64,000 nucleotides of DNA from Kappaphycus alvarezii (taxonomy: Eukaryota > Rhodophyta > Florideophyceae > Gigartinales > Solieriaceae): positions 2,599,018 through 2,663,017 of the forward strand of contig NADL03000748.1 in the NCBI GenBank assembly GCA_002205965.3, in the 5' to 3' direction. Made by a program: the position numbers and the translations under genes. Positions 12,901 through 25,529 of the stretch are shown in pieces (position 1 is the first letter of the stretch; each line of letters starts with the position of its first letter). The notes beneath the pieces are model-generated. The model was not told the DNA's origin. It searched no databases and worked only from the letters and a program-made list of their open reading frames with translations.

Positions 12901-13734
12901 GTAGTTTTTATTTAGAGGACATTCTTTATCTTATGCCCATTGGCCCTTATGGACACATGCGGCAAACCTTAAATTAAGTTAAAAGTAGGTATGCGCTCTT
13001 TCGATCCCGGCAAGTCTCTGACTTGATTGCTGACTAGGCTACGGATTGGTTTGGGAGAATCTTCGTCTGTGACGTGCACAGCGGTTTTGGTGTCGGCTTA
13101 AATGTTCGTAAATACACTGTAAGCATCTTCAAGCTTAGATTCATTTTCTGAGTGCCGCGGTCAAAATAGATGATTGGTTCATTAGCTGCGACATTTTGCC
13201 TTACATAGCATCATTGCTAACTGTGATCTCAAGCAATTTTGTCGGACATAGCTCTGGATAGGAGTAGATCTTTGTCATCTTCGTACCATATACTAGTCCA
13301 CCGGTAGAGAGAGAGCCGCCCTGAACCTGATTCTAGTTAACGAGGATGAATAATATGCTATTGCTATTCGAATTCATAATCAATCTCTAATGCAACTACA
13401 AGTGCTTCGTATTAGGTTTCTGTCACAAATAATGCGATTAACAGAGAGATGTCGTGATCCAGAAAACCAAGCGAAAACTTGATTTGCGCTTAAATTGATA
13501 GTCCAATAAAGCTGTCTTAGTTTATAAATTGCCCAGCTCATCATTACGTCAGTACTATAACCAATACAGATATGAAACAATCAAAAGAAGCACAAATATT
13601 TATTAACAATTACGGAGATTAAGTGGCATCCCAATCCCGTACACTACTAGTGCGAGACTGCATGTCAACGCGGCGACGGCGCTTTTCCCTGCACTTAGCC
13701 TGTAAATGTTTCAGCTTCTCTATCTGCTATTGGC
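12901..13734. other. Non-coding, AT-rich stretch
   Basis: Only sub-70-codon ORFs and no recognisable motif. Probably decayed transposon sequence. Confidence 0.4.
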
Positions 13735-14920
13735 CGATATTGTACCACAGATTGTGAATTTTGTGGTACATCTGTCCATCATTCGAAAGAAGCGGGTTGC
13801 ATAACACATAAAAATTAGTAAGGCCAAGACATAAACGAAAAATTCAATCGTAATTATTCTCCACACATTTGAATTTGGTCCCAACAACATTCCAAATTGA
13901 ACATAAGCGACCAAAAAAGTTTTCCACCAAGACAACATCACCTGATATGTGATGAATTCAGCGACCTACTCGGGAGTGAGTACGGCATTCTTCGGATTCT
14001 TCGGTAGATGAGCACAACGAGCAAAAAAATAGAAATTCTTGGGGCCCTTGATACCCCTCTCAACTAAGAAAAACCACTGATTAGGGTACTCGTCGACAAG
14101 GGGGCTTTCATCCTCAAATTCTTTTTCTTCACGTGTCCTCCTCAGTATCTTCTTTTGAAACCATTACATTCCCTGGAATATTTTCAAATTGGAAACTGAT
14201 CGCAGTTCGTGAGCAGTAAATCCTAGTTCCATCCCGTATGGCAACACCGAAAGCTTGATACTAAACTTTAAAGCCATATTGGCCATGATTTTTACTAAAA
14301 TACCTCTTCCCCTCGACCAAAGATCCTAATGACCCGTAGAACGGGTGTAATGTGACATCTGTTGCATATCGGGCATTTGCTGGCTTTTGAAAGGCTTTTT
14401 TCCTTCGTTTATGGACTCCATAGCGTCATTTTGTGAATGGCTCTCGACATACTGCTCATACACTGCACCAGAAATAAGCCGAGTAAAGTTCAGGATCAGT
14501 CTTTCAAACAAGGAAATCCTCAAATCAAATCTTTTTGCCATATAATCCCATTGACATCCGTGCTCTAGGACGCTTAATGTCATTAACAAAACTTTTGTCG
14601 GGGTATGCGTTTTTTTTGTGGTCTCTCCCATAGCAAAACTCAGCCTTTATAAACGATCTAAATCCCATGCAAATACCTTCTAACTGTTGGGTATCCAAGT
14701 TTGTCGTTTCGACATTAGCTTTGCTAGAGACTTGTTCGTAGAAGGCATCGAAAATCGGGCATGAAGTTTCATTTTCATCATCATTACTTTCCTTGATCAG
14801 TTTGGAGTTCTCGTGGTCTAGGACGTACTTGCGGACAACTGCTGCATCAGCAAGTAGATGGAGTGCTCTAGATGCCTGAGTCGTTGAAAAAGAGGGTGGT
14901 GTGCTGGGTTCATTGCCCAT
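13735..14920 (-). mobile_element. PIF/Harbinger-type transposase, copy 1, degenerate
   Basis: The minus strand encodes a DDE_Tnp_4-like transposase. ATG at 14920 starts MGNEPSTPPSFSTTQ. The region LSVLEHGCQWDYMAKRF followed by LFERLI is the family's DNA-binding region. KRYFSKNHGQYGFKV (about 14295-14250) is the K-R-Y-x(6)-Y-G-F-K-V block, VENFFGRLCSIW (about 13945-13890) carries the catalytic-Glu region, and the protein ends LCLGLTNFYVL...NPL. A run of eight T at 14610-14617 shifts the frame, and several in-frame stops (for example TGA near 13850) are substitutions. This copy is therefore genuinely decayed. No terminal inverted repeats were identified. Confidence 0.8.
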
Positions 14921-15778
14921 CTGTAAACCTTTGCTTGGAAGAAAGAAGTTGAAGGGGGCCTAATTTGCTTGAATGAAGTGGGGGCTATGGACTGATAGGT
15001 ATGGGGGCCGATATTGAGGTTGTTTCATATGCGGTTTTGTGTGGTGCGATGCGAACTCGTTCTTTTATTTGGCGGTCAGCCATTCTATTGTTTACCCACC
15101 CTGTTGACTGCCCGCCACCCGGACTTGGCGCCACAATCTCCATTTGCGGAATAATCGCATGATCTACTAAGTGTCCCGCTTTTGTTTGATGGGAGTCTCT
15201 TATTTTTAATTATCACGAAATGTTTTAGAAGCCCTACGTACAGTTGCAGACTTCACGCATTTGAAGGGGTAAATGTGGATTGATTTAATGACGCTGACCG
15301 ACATTTGCCTCGAGTCGTGTGTTTTTCGCCAAATATTTCTTCAATTATTTTCGCTGAGCAAAAGACATCGAGTTTGCCGAAACTCACAGGACCACTAAAA
15401 CAAGTGGTGTTGTGGGTTTTGATCAAAACCCGCACCTGCCCAATCCTGTCGCCTCCCTCCCTAGATTTCCAACACAGGGATACCTCACTTCGCGCCCACT
15501 ATTTCCAACTCTCCCTCACCACTTTCACCCAACTTCACTCGAACCACCATCTTCTTCTCTGCGCGCTTGTGTTGCGGCTTGTCTCTTGGGCTTTGATGGT
15601 GCACAAATATGACTAAAAAAATGCTATTTGTGATATTGCCGAAGATTTCCCGGCAGTGCAATCAGCTCCAGTACAAGGCGCCGTGTCGGCTGCAGTAGCC
15701 ATCGCGGCGTTGGCTGTCATACAACGTGCCACATCGGCTGCTGCGTAGAAGTTCGCATCCTCTGCTCAATCCAGCGGC

Positions 15779-16544
15779 ATGCAAAAGGGCAGGCAAGGCA
15801 AAGGAAACGACCGTGCTCCGAAGAAGCTCTACGTTTTCGGGTTGGACGCGCTGGTGGTCCTAGTGTCTAGCTATGAAAAGAATTTTTCGAAGTACTGCGG
15901 TGGTTGAACGTGTGTTGTTCAGAAGGTCCGTAGTGCCGTATGTAAATCCGTCTACAAAGACTATATGGAAGATCAGCAGGAGAAGGCAAATTCAGCTAGT
16001 AATTATTTTGTAGTGGAGGCCTTACGTACAATGCAAGACACCTTGCGCGTCGCTCTACAAGACGTAGGCACAGGTTTGGCTGATTGTAACTAGAAGGGGG
16101 TTGATGAAGCGGCAGCGCAAGACATAGACATGCTTCACAAATTGAAGCAGACCGACACATATCTTAAAAGAAAGATGTTAGAGTTTCGTGGGAAGGTAGC
16201 TTCGGGGAGCACGAGTAGTGGTACTACGAAGGGCCCGCGTTCCTCCGTGTCGGTGCCAGTAACAAAAAAACGAGCTGCTGAAGAGGGTGGTCGACTGAAT
16301 GGTGAAGATGAAGGAGGTTGTGGCGACTAGATCGATGGAGCTCACAGAGGCAGTAATGGACCAAAACGCTGTATACAAGTCAGAACTAAGGGAAAAGACA
16401 GATTTAAGAGACTGGCAACTTCGTGCGCTGAAATCCGAGGATGCTAAGAGACATCTACACATGCTGGTTTTGTTGAAGAATGAGGGAGTCATAAGTAAAG
16501 AGGAGTTCATGCGTCTGGCTAGGGATGCAGCGGGTCTGCAATAA
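15779..16544 (+). mobile_element. Harbinger accessory (Myb/SANT-like) DNA-binding protein gene, copy 2
   Basis: The plus strand opens with MQKGRQGKGNDRAPKK and runs through a tryptophan-poor helical region. After a frame change near 16300 it ends in a helical segment with DWQLRALKSEDAKRHLHML and GVISKEEFMRLA. This resembles the C-terminus of the second protein carried by PIF/Harbinger elements. In-frame stops near 15904 and 16092 mark decay. It meets the transposase gene tail-to-tail, and the two overlap by about 90 bp. Confidence 0.55.
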
Positions 16545-17720
16545 AAGCCAGCTCTCCTTTCTCAACCCTTCGCTTTCAACGTGTCCGAAGTTCTTCCGGT
16601 GTAGGTGTGTAAAGTTAGTGAGAATAGCTACTGAATGAAAGAGAACTGCGAATGTAGTACGTCGGTTCGGGCAAGTGTTCATAAACCGGCGATTCTTGTT
16701 CTTCAATCCTCCGACCCCCCCTTTCTACGGCTACCCTGTACCCTTCATATAGTCTATTGGAAGCTCGCAACAGCGGATTGCTGTCGACGTTGGAGATTTC
16801 ACTTCCGCCGATTCGGCTCAGGATGAAGCGGTCAAGTCCCAAGTAGCCAGGATCTCAGAAGACGTATTCAAGGGGATCCGAGCTTTCCTCAGCAAAGGAA
16901 AAGTAAATTTGACAGTTAGGTTCCAGATTACTCTCCCTTAGGACGCGTGCATCGTGAAAGCTGCCGGCATATACAGCATCTAGAATAATAAACAGGCCGT
17001 AGTGGTCGATGAAAACCGCATTGCTAAAGCAGTAGATTCGCTTTCTACCGTTGCAATACAAGCGATATATATTTACACTCGGTCTATTTATTTTGCAGAG
17101 CGTACCGTCAACGTACCCGATACATCCGGGTAGTTGGGGAAGCCGGTTTCGGAGAAGTAATTTCCGTTGCGCACTATGCAATGCAACTTCATCGGCCATT
17201 ACCTCATTGACAATTGTGTAGACATGAAGGATGTCTTTGTAAAGAGATGTGCGGCTATATTGCCATCCACTGATCTCACATAGACCATTTAAGCACTTGA
17301 AATACAAATGCAAGTAAGAAGACGATGTGACGGCCTCAGTTTAGACTGTTTTCCAAATGCAGCTCTGGCTGATCCAGAACGAGCACTTAATTAGGGGATT
17401 GTAGGGCATAAAAGTTGAATTAGAGCTTCAAACTCCAATCTATAAAATCCCTTTATGTTCTTGAAGAGCGAGAGATGTCTGGTGTGCCAGAGCGTGAGGA
17501 GTTTTGAGTTTGGTTCCTGGCCGTTCACAGAATAGTTACCATCGCTCTCCTTGTTCTCGAGCTCGTGTAGAATCAATAGGTCTAGTTTGAACGCACAAGT
17601 TGCACCATGGTAGAGCTTTTCCGCTGCTTATGCGATTGGCGCCAATATTAGCGGTGGATTCTCACTTTCATCTTCCTCTAAGTTGTGAAATTTGGGCACG
17701 GTACTGTTGTAACGACTCAT
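16455..17720 (-). mobile_element. PIF/Harbinger-type transposase, copy 2, degenerate
   Basis: ATG at 17720 (MSRYNSTVPKFHNLEEDE). The DDE core is clear: GCIGYVDGTLCKINRP (about 17140-17090) carries the first Asp, GLFIILDAVYAGSFHD (about 16990-16945) follows, and DPGYLGLDRFIL (about 16855-16820) carries the next Asp block. In another frame, NRRFMNTCPNRRTTFAVLF and SVAILTNFTHLHR form the family C-terminus. A TAA near 17626, a TGA in front of DPGYLG near 16860 and frame changes make it inactive. The paired accessory ORF lies on the other strand. Confidence 0.82.
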
Positions 17721-18072
17721 TTTGAGCTAGGGATGGGTGTGTGAGGAAGGGGTGAGAGGGAGTTGATTTTGTAGACTCCATGGGGTTAGTGGGGCAGAAA
17801 TGAAAACTTACGAGCTGTGGCTTTTGAATGTAAGGAGGATCGTCGGGAGGTCTTAGAGAAATAAGATCGCCCCCAAGTGGGTAGCTGGCCTAATCGAGAA
17901 AACAAAGACTCTGGACACGTGCTATGTTTGATAGAGTGTTTATTGACAGCGAGTTTTCGCAAAATGGTTGAAAACTCGGGTTATTTTGCGCCCAACATTA
18001 ATATTTGAAATATATGGTCGGCTATGGCTCGGAATATTCTACAGGGTGGCCATTAATACCTATTAAATTTCC

Positions 18073-18363
18073 TTAAAAGGCCGTCTTAAAACCGTCCAGC
18101 AGACAAGCTGCATTGGAAGTTACGGCCTCGGCAGCGTGCCTCTGAGTAAGTACCGCTCTGACTTTATCAAAGTCCTTCATCGCCCTAACGGCAACGTTCC
18201 GCGCGAAGTCAGTTAGAACCCTATAAGCGTCTGGGTCCCGATCTCCCAGAATAGATGTAGGTATCGGTACGAGCGTACCTCTCACGGAGGTTGCGATAAA
18301 ACAAAAATATCTTCTATGCTTCGCAGAGACCGCCGCATTGACGGAGGTGAGGGTATTAACCAA
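18073..18363 (-). CDS. Unrecognised short ORF downstream of the Tc1 fragment
   Basis: A 96-codon ORF rich in alanine and arginine, with no domain I recognise. It sits exactly where the missing C-terminal third of the Tc1/mariner transposase should be, so it is more likely part of inserted or unrelated mobile DNA than a cellular gene. Confidence 0.2.
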   Translation of the reverse strand: MVNTLTSVNAAVSAKHRRYFCFIATSVRGTLVPIPTSILGDRDPDAYRVLTDFARNVAVRAMKDFDKVRAVLTQRHAAEAVTSNAACLLDGFKTAF

Positions 18364-19125
18364 AGAATGATATTAAATTGTCTCCAAGCCAATCCTCAGC
18401 AACCTTGGAACGATGGGACGGCGTTCCATCTTGCATAAACTGCCACTCGATAGGAAGATGTTCTGAAAAAGGAAGCAGATAGTTTTCCGATGTATTCAAA
18501 TAGTTGGGCACGGCTTGTTTCCCTCCAAGATTTACGAGCGGGGAGATCTGAGACCCTGCAAAACATGCAAAAACCATTACGCTTTCATCACCATTCTGCT
18601 TCTCCGAAAACCACTGCTTTTCCTTGCGAAGATCATACCACCTATATGCCAAACCATCTGGACCACCTAGTTTAAACTTCTTCTCTTCAGAAAATACGAC
18701 TTTGTTCCTTTTGCGCTGCATCCAGGTCACTTTCTCAGTAGCTCAGTTGAAGCGCTGCAATTCGTGCCTCGCACACATGGCGGGAGTGCGCGCAATCCAC
18801 TTGTAACACAGATGGGCTTGTTTCCCGAGCAAAAGAAGTACAAAGCGAGGCTTTACGGCTAGTTTCAATGCCTTGGCGAGTGCTGCGGATTCCAATTTTA
18901 CCTTTGATGCTTCTCATACAATTCGCCTTTTCCTAGCTTCTATCATATTTGGCGGTCTTCCTGGGCTTTTTTTCGATAGCGATTAGGATGTTTTGGGAAC
19001 CGATGCACGACATCCCTTGAGCACTCTATCTCCCTAGCGATATCCGAAACTCTCAGGCAGTTTGAGCTGTGAGCCAATATTTGTCCTTTCTCAAAATTGG
19101 TGAGACCCGGCTTTCGTGGCACTGT
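18362..19125 (-). mobile_element. Tc1/mariner-type transposase fragment
   Basis: The minus strand shows a paired-like N-terminus (VPRKPGLTNFEKGQIL, then VSDIAREIECSRDVV; about 19122-18985). A long broken linker leads into NKVVFSEEKKFKLGGPDGL (about 18700-18640), SVMVFACFAGSQISPL, and WQFMQDGTPSHRS (about 18430-18390), the second catalytic Asp block. The first catalytic residue is Glu (FSEEK) where the family normally has Asp (FSDEK). The third acidic residue (D34E/D region) is missing because homology stops at 18362. Frame changes and stops confirm it is dead. Confidence 0.8.
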
Positions 19126-19816
19126 AACCAGAGTTGAAGAGGAATGTTTGCTTTGGCATTGATGGTGTCTTTTCTAATGTTGTTTGAGATTCATTTACGG
19201 AGTTTTTTACGCCATTTTGTTGCGTTGTTCTCGCGCAATGAAGGCTTCGGTCAAATTGTTGCTATATTTATTGCCGGGGGTATGAGAAAAAAATGCTAAT
19301 ATCTCCAAAAATATTATTTCTTTTTATATTCGGTCTTCTGAAAAAGATGCATCTTTTCAAGTACTGAACGGGTACAAAGTTTTCTTTCCCCGACTCTAAT
19401 TGAGAAATTACGTGACACGAAATTCGTATACAATGATTATATATAGCCAAAAAACTGAAATATGGATATTTCAAGAGACGTTTGTATTCGAAGTACGAAA
19501 TTCGTACAAAATAGTGGGGTAAGATCATGTAACACATCAATAACTCATGTAGCCCCACATATTTTTTCTACAGGACACTGATCCTGGCAATCCGACCTTT
19601 CAACCGCTTTTATTGTTCCATTTCCAAAATCATGCACTACCGTGACTATCACACAGACAAACAACGTCATAAATCGGCAACAACAGTCTGCTCTGCTTAT
19701 TTGAAATTTTTTTTGCTGATGTGGACGAGGAAGTTTCTGTATTTGCACTACATCAGCTCAGCCCTGTCGCCTTCTAGATCCGTTGAATAACGACATGAAC
19801 CAAGAGGATATCCGAT

Positions 19817-20700
19817 ATGTATTTCAATTTGAATTCAATTAGCGATATGGAATGCTACAGAAGATATCGATTTCCGAAGACATACTTAGGGTTGCTGCCC
19901 CAGTACCTTTCTCTGGGTCGCACTTTCACAAAGAGAAACAAGTACTATTGCGATGATATTACTTCACGGTGTATCGTATTGCGACGCATTTATACACCAA
20001 TTAGCTCTGTTGACATGATGGAGGAGTTTGTTATGTTTAGTTAACTCCTCAGTGAGGTATTTTGGGAGAATATAGAACGCTTATCTTCCAACTTTGAGCA
20101 CTTTTTGGAGTCAGGCCTAAAAATATGTAACGACGTGCAGCACTATACGCTAATGCTTTAAAAATGCTCCATGCCCGTTCAAGAGTTGCGTTGGGTTTAT
20201 AGACAGTACGAAGATCCGAATTTTAAGGCCAGGAGGCCACGGAAGCCTTCAGCGCAGCTTTTATTCTGGGCATAAGTGTATGCACCGCCACGTTTACCAA
20301 ACAGTGTCAACACCTGATGGGCTTATGATTTCAGCACATGGACCCGTGGAAAGAAAGCGACACGACTTGACTCTGCTGCGAATATCAGGCTTCGAAGGTA
20401 TTATAGCGATTTTTCTAAATATACAAGGAACGCTGTATCACATATATGGGGACCTAATCTAGAAGGCATATCTGCAACAAGCGCTTCATGGGGGTGGTGC
20501 ACCACCGGCGCAAAAGGCGTTTAACACGACCATAAGTTCGTGGCGAGTGGCAGTAGAATGTAACTATAAGGACTTGAAGCAGCAATGGTCCAGAAACGAC
20601 TACGCGCGGTGCTTAAAAGTGAGGGATGCTTTAATTGCACTAATTTGCAAGACATCAGTTCTTGTAAGGCATCAGTTCTTGTAAATTAGTGCACTTAAAG
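19817..20700 (+). mobile_element. PIF/Harbinger-type transposase, copy 3, degenerate
   Basis: The plus strand shows the N-terminal YRFPKTYLGLLPQYLSL segment, then, in a different frame, CVGFIDSTKIRILRPGGHG (about 20185-20240) with the first catalytic Asp. YSGHKCMHRHVYQTVSTPDG and GPVERKRHDLTLLRISG follow, then HIYGDL (second Asp region, about 20440), and finally VAVECNYKDLKQQWSRNDY with the catalytic Glu (about 20550-20600). Stops after HIYGDLI and frame changes break it. The copy-3 accessory gene faces it tail-to-tail at 20880-22095. Confidence 0.8.
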
Positions 20701-20879
20701 CATGAGAACTTCTTTTTGAAAAAAGGGCAGACATTTGCACATTTCAACTTTGATCAGCCCTTTTTTCAGGATTACCTAAAATAATCATAAAAAGACTGTG
20801 AGAGGACATGGTACTACTGGCAAAATGCAAAAATACTCGATATTATGGTGCAATGTTCCCGCTTCACGAACAGTCGAAA

Positions 20880-22095
20880 GCTTGAGACGAGGACGTTGCT
20901 CCTCGGGACCCTCCACAAGGTAATAAATTGAGCATTTTGAGCATGTCACCCATCTCTTCAAGCATTTCCTCTCTTTCTGTCCTTGTTTTCCTCCTTTCCT
21001 CTTGCTCAAGCTCAAAATTCCGCTCATCAAGACTCATTTAGCTTTCCATTAGATCGTGCTATTTGAGAAAACGTGCGTCGCACTTCAAAGCCGATTATTT
21101 CTCAAATGAAGAAAGTTCTTCAGTCAGATACAACTCCTTTTCCTCCAATTAGAGCGTTCTTTTAACAGATTCCATCAGAATCTCATGCATTTTGTCACCA
21201 TCTTACGCAATCATCTTTCTTTTTTTGCTTGGTGTCCCTCTTACTCACTTAACCTTTTCGTCACCTGACCCGCCACTCGTATAACTGCTCTTGTGACGAT
21301 CCGTCGCATGTTTCTAATCTTCTCTCCAGAAATCAGTAGTGTCTGCAAGGCACTGCTCCTCTTCCCTTTTTCCCTCCTTGAAGACTATTGGTTTTTATCA
21401 ATTTCTAAGATCAAGTTAAAAAGTAGCTGGTCTTTCTCAGACACTTACTTTGGGCGTCCCGATGTCACCGCATTATTCTTCATAGTGGCCATTTGAATTC
21501 CTACAACCAAATAAAAGCGATCCGTTAACGACGTCTGCTTGGGAATTTTCTGATACACAGAAACCATTTTGGGGAGCTCTTCAAGAAAAATATCTCGCGC
21601 TCCGGAGAATTCCTTGCTCTTCGACCCACGTCCCTGATAGTGCGCATCAGTCGCCCTAATGAACTTAAAAAGTGCGCCGTCACAGTTCGTGTAACTGAAT
21701 CGCCGTATTTTACGAATATTTCCCTCTTTATCAAATGCCCTATCATCTTCGTTACTTTTGTCGTCATCTAGTACGGAAGCTCCTGCATTTGTTTTGTTCC
21801 CCATCTGTGGTTCTTGAGTCAGGATCGCGGGTGTTGGGCTTCTCTTAGCCGTTGGTGCTAGACTCTGCAGGACGGGCAAAACGAATGTTGTTCGAAAAGC
21901 TGGCGGGATCAGAGTGCATATTGGAACCTGTAGCGCAGCAGTTAGAATCTGCTCAGGAACAGGAGTTGTTTCCGAATTCTTTGCCGCGGTCGGTGAGGAT
22001 GAAGAGATGATACCAGCGCTCGAAGTGAGCGGGTTGGAAGTGGACATGACTAATTTGACCTTCAAAGGGCGCTTTTTGAGTTCGTTGACGTCCAT
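20880..22095 (-). mobile_element. Harbinger accessory DNA-binding protein gene, copy 3
   Basis: An uninterrupted 216-codon ORF starts at 22095 with an S/T/P-rich N-terminus. It continues into ATDAHYQGRGSKSKEFSGAR, DIFLEELPKMVSVY and SLTDRFYLVVGIQMATMKN, a pattern I associate with the Myb/SANT-like second protein of Harbinger elements. After the TGA at about 21445 the same protein seems to continue (SEKDQLLFNLILEIDKN) into a charged coiled-coil-like tail in broken frames to about 20880. It is tail-to-tail with the transposase. Confidence 0.6.
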
Positions 22096-22139
22096 GTTTG
22101 TTTCCAGAGTGGGGTCGTTGGTGTTATAGTGAGTAAAGT

Positions 22140-23380
22140 AACCGCACGATAAGTGGGATGGCTGAATTTATAATAATCCGAGGGAGTATCACCCGGCCGT
22201 TCGGTTTTATGGCGATGCACGCGTTGACCCGCTCGGCGACCACGTGGCAAAGGTGAGGACGTACAGCAGTGTACACCGCACCGGGGTGAGGAATCCGTAA
22301 GGTAATTACAGGACTACGGAGAGTCCAGTAGGATATAATTTAGTAATGCATAGTATAATTAGTTGAAATTGACACCTGTATGCACGGCACCATTAGGGTC
22401 TAGTGCGAGGTCCAATCGGACTCCGTACGGACTTCACAGATATTTTACTGTGATCTCCTTTACGGTGCCCGTCAAGTAAAGAGGTCAGTACCCTTCCACC
22501 TTGGAGTTCCCTGTTTTATTTTGACCTTTTCCTCCCCCTCTCGGTTACTCCTAGTTTTTCTAGAGTCCTTCTGGCCTGTATCGCGCCGTCACCGTCTCCG
22601 CGTATTTCCCCCAACCGCGGCACGGTTAGCTCGTCCCGAGAGTGAACCAGCCTCTGTCTTGTGTTTCCCCTGTTATTCCGTTCGGTGGTCCCTCGCTGGT
22701 TGCATACCTACCTAACTCTCTACCAATCTACCGAGGTCCTTCCCTTTTCCGAACGGGGACGTCCGCTAGGTAAGATAGAAGTTAATCCTAACGGTTTTAT
22801 ACCTCAGGGTTACTTGAATGTGGCGGTCACTGCCTTTCGCCAAAAGATATGAATTTGTTTCGTCAATTAGAGGTGTAAAACGGAATTTTCTTCCTATGTC
22901 CTTTAATAATTTTGTAGGAATTTGCAGCGCATCGAACTTATCCACCCTGTTGACGAAATAATTTACGAAATTCGCACTGCGTAATGTCTCTAATATTTTT
23001 TAACACGCGTTTAATAAGGCCGACTGTCTTATAAGTATTTCCATCACTGTATTGCTTTTGTTTATCCGGCATTCCCCGCATCATACTCAGGTTTTCTCAC
23101 GACGACACAAATGCTCCTTTCGATCAAATTTAGTATGATCTCTTTTCACAGGACAGGGCAGCTCACAGGAACAAGGTAGAGTTCCAAGTCAGAACAAGTT
23201 TTTTACTGTTGTAGGTTCGATGATCAACCTCTGATCGGATGTGTGTTCCGGATGCTTGCGCCTGTATAGAGTGATACTCACTGTCAGTCCCTCTTCAATT
23301 GCATTTTAGTGCCTTGACACTCTTGCGGCTTAATAGTAGATGTACTACCTTTTGAAGAGTCGTCTGAAATGCAGAGCAAA
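22140..23380. other. Non-coding stretch between two Harbinger copies
   Basis: It contains only short ORFs without recognisable motifs. The T/C-rich tract near 22490-22600 gives chance ORFs. No RNA gene seen. Confidence 0.4.
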
Positions 23381-23387
23381 AACCAGA

Positions 23388-24556
23388 TTACTGATCCGAT
23401 CTAACAATCGACAGCTCTAGCACTCCGTGTGCTACTGGTGCATGTTGATTCTTATATCTGACAACAGTACAGGACAATAGAGGTTTTATGCAGCACGAAA
23501 TTCTTCCTGCTTCTCGTAATGATCCTTCACACATGGCAAAGTCCACGAAAAGTTGGGCTGACCACGAAAGAAAAGTTGCTGTATTCCGTTCCACATACGA
23601 AAGTAATTTCGAATAGAATCCCGCCAAATCGTCACCCAGATTTTATCCAAGTCATCTCCTTGCCGTTTAATTCACGCGCCCGCCCGTCAGACACTCCTTG
23701 CACTGGCTTTTTATAGCACTTGTAAATTGCGTGCCCATTCCTGACTCCTCCAATACTGCTTCAAGTCGTTGTAGTTTTGTTCCACTGAAACATAAACAGA
23801 ACTCATTGAAGTACTCGCTTTTTGCTGTTCTAGCGACGCAAAAATTACCAAAAATGGACTCTGCATCCATGGTCGCCGCCAGTAGGCTGCGTCACCATAG
23901 ACATAGTACTGGCATCTATCGATGACCATGCAATGCTCCATGATCTCCTACCAACCGCTCTGCCTCCACAACGTTAAGTAGTGCCTGTGGCCAACTGCGG
24001 GTCTTAATTGCGCGTAAATTAGCCCATGTCGTGTCGAAAGGATTTGATCAATCAATCAATGCTTTCGTTTATGCCCCAAATAGCAGGCTCGCTGATTACT
24101 TCTATGACTGCCAGGTCGACTAATTCTTATTTTAGTGCAGTCAATAAAACCCACGCACCTGTCGTATGGGGCACCTTCTTCTTCGATGGCATTTGCGTAA
24201 TGCTCAGCTCTATCCCTGATCGACCCGGGTCGAAAATTCGTCACGTGTACAAAGATATTTGCCAACTGCTCGATAAACTCCCAATACACCTCGCTCATCT
24301 GCGCAAAGAACATCCTTAATTTAATCTCTGCATCGTACCAGCGTTTGGACGTCGATATCCTGTGGAATGTTAAGCAGAACGCAACAATTGGATCAGAGCT
24401 GTACCTGCTTCGCGATGTTGCTCCTGTCCAAGGTATCATTTTGCATATGCACCCAAGATCTGCCTTTTTTAACCAGAAGTCCATGAGGCATTGGTGTTCG
24501 GAGTACGAATTCAGGTTAAATATAGACATCTGAGCCTGTCTCCTGGTTTTCGTCAT
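23388..24556 (-). mobile_element. PIF/Harbinger-type transposase, copy 4, degenerate
   Basis: The likely start is the ATG at 24556 (MTKTRRQAQMSIFNLNSY). The first catalytic block CVGFIDCTKIRISRPGSH (about 24130-24080) is close to copy 3, followed by LGHKRKH and a stop. The next frame gives YYVYGDAAYWRRPW (about 23900-23860) with the second Asp, then MSSVYVSVEQNYNDLKQYW with the catalytic Glu (about 23810-23750). A remnant of the C-terminus runs to 23388. In-frame stops and frame changes show it is inactive. I found no accessory gene partner. Confidence 0.78.
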
Positions 24557-24899
24557 CGCTAAGATGTTTTGATGTTCCTTGTTTGAATTTTGGGAAGCGA
24601 ACTGGACGATATCTGTTGGTAGATCCAGTAAAAGGGCGTATAGAGCCCGGTGTCTCCAAAGAGCACGTCTAGCTCGGTGTTTTCCAATTCGGAAGTCAGT
24701 GACACGCATCGTGCCTGGCGAGTGTGTATTACGGCGAGACCGGGCGCGGGAGTGGTGATGACGAGTGCCGGGCAAGGGTATAATGGCTGGTATGTGATAC
24801 TGAGGAGGTCAGGAGGTTTTATAACGGAAGAGCAATGAGGTACGGGGGCAGCAAGTGCCAGCGTACCACTTGAGTACAAGGGTGCTGCTAGCAACACCC

Positions 24900-25529
24900 T
24901 CGTACCCAGTGCGAAAAGTTCAACACGAATTGCGTAAATTTACTCAGCGTTTCGTGGAATGTACTCCCGAAAACTACCTCGAAACTGGTGGTGCGTAAAT
25001 CCTCTAATGGCGAATGATGCCGTGAGACCCCACCTCGCTGGCCACGTATCATGAAAACCATACAGTAAAATTAAAAAATAATCTGGCCAACCAGCTACGT
25101 ATAGTCTGCTGCTCCCTGCTGGAAAGTAATGTCATTCCTGGAATGATCCTAGGAATGACAAATATGTAAAACCCCCACAATCCCCTTTCCTGAACTACCA
25201 AAATTTTCCCCCTTCTGATGAGGAAAAAGCAACATTATGACAGAACTGCACTATTGTACACTACTTACACTATTTGATGTGCAGTAAACTTTTTAAGAGA
25301 CTCTGCTACAAATGGATGCGCCAGTCTAGTTCTTTCAGTGACGACAGCCATCTTTCCTACGAGCGAAAGTACCCCATCAGGGCCACACTTTGCTTCTTGA
25401 CACATCGCCGACCCCCAATCATTCAAGCTGCCTCCCCAGCAGATTGAAGCGTCCCGGAAACCTCAGCTACAATAACGCCACAGAAATCATCCCAAGCTTG
25501 CCCGTATATCACCCCTAAGCGACTACAAC
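24900..25529. other. Upstream region of VPS25
   Basis: No ORF of interest. It must contain the VPS25 promoter and 5' UTR. I cannot point to a convincing TATA or initiator element. Confidence 0.4.

Noticed and set aside
22521..22852. Plus-strand ORFs rich in Ser/Pro/Arg
   Set aside because: They come from a pyrimidine-rich tract and have no recognisable protein pattern.
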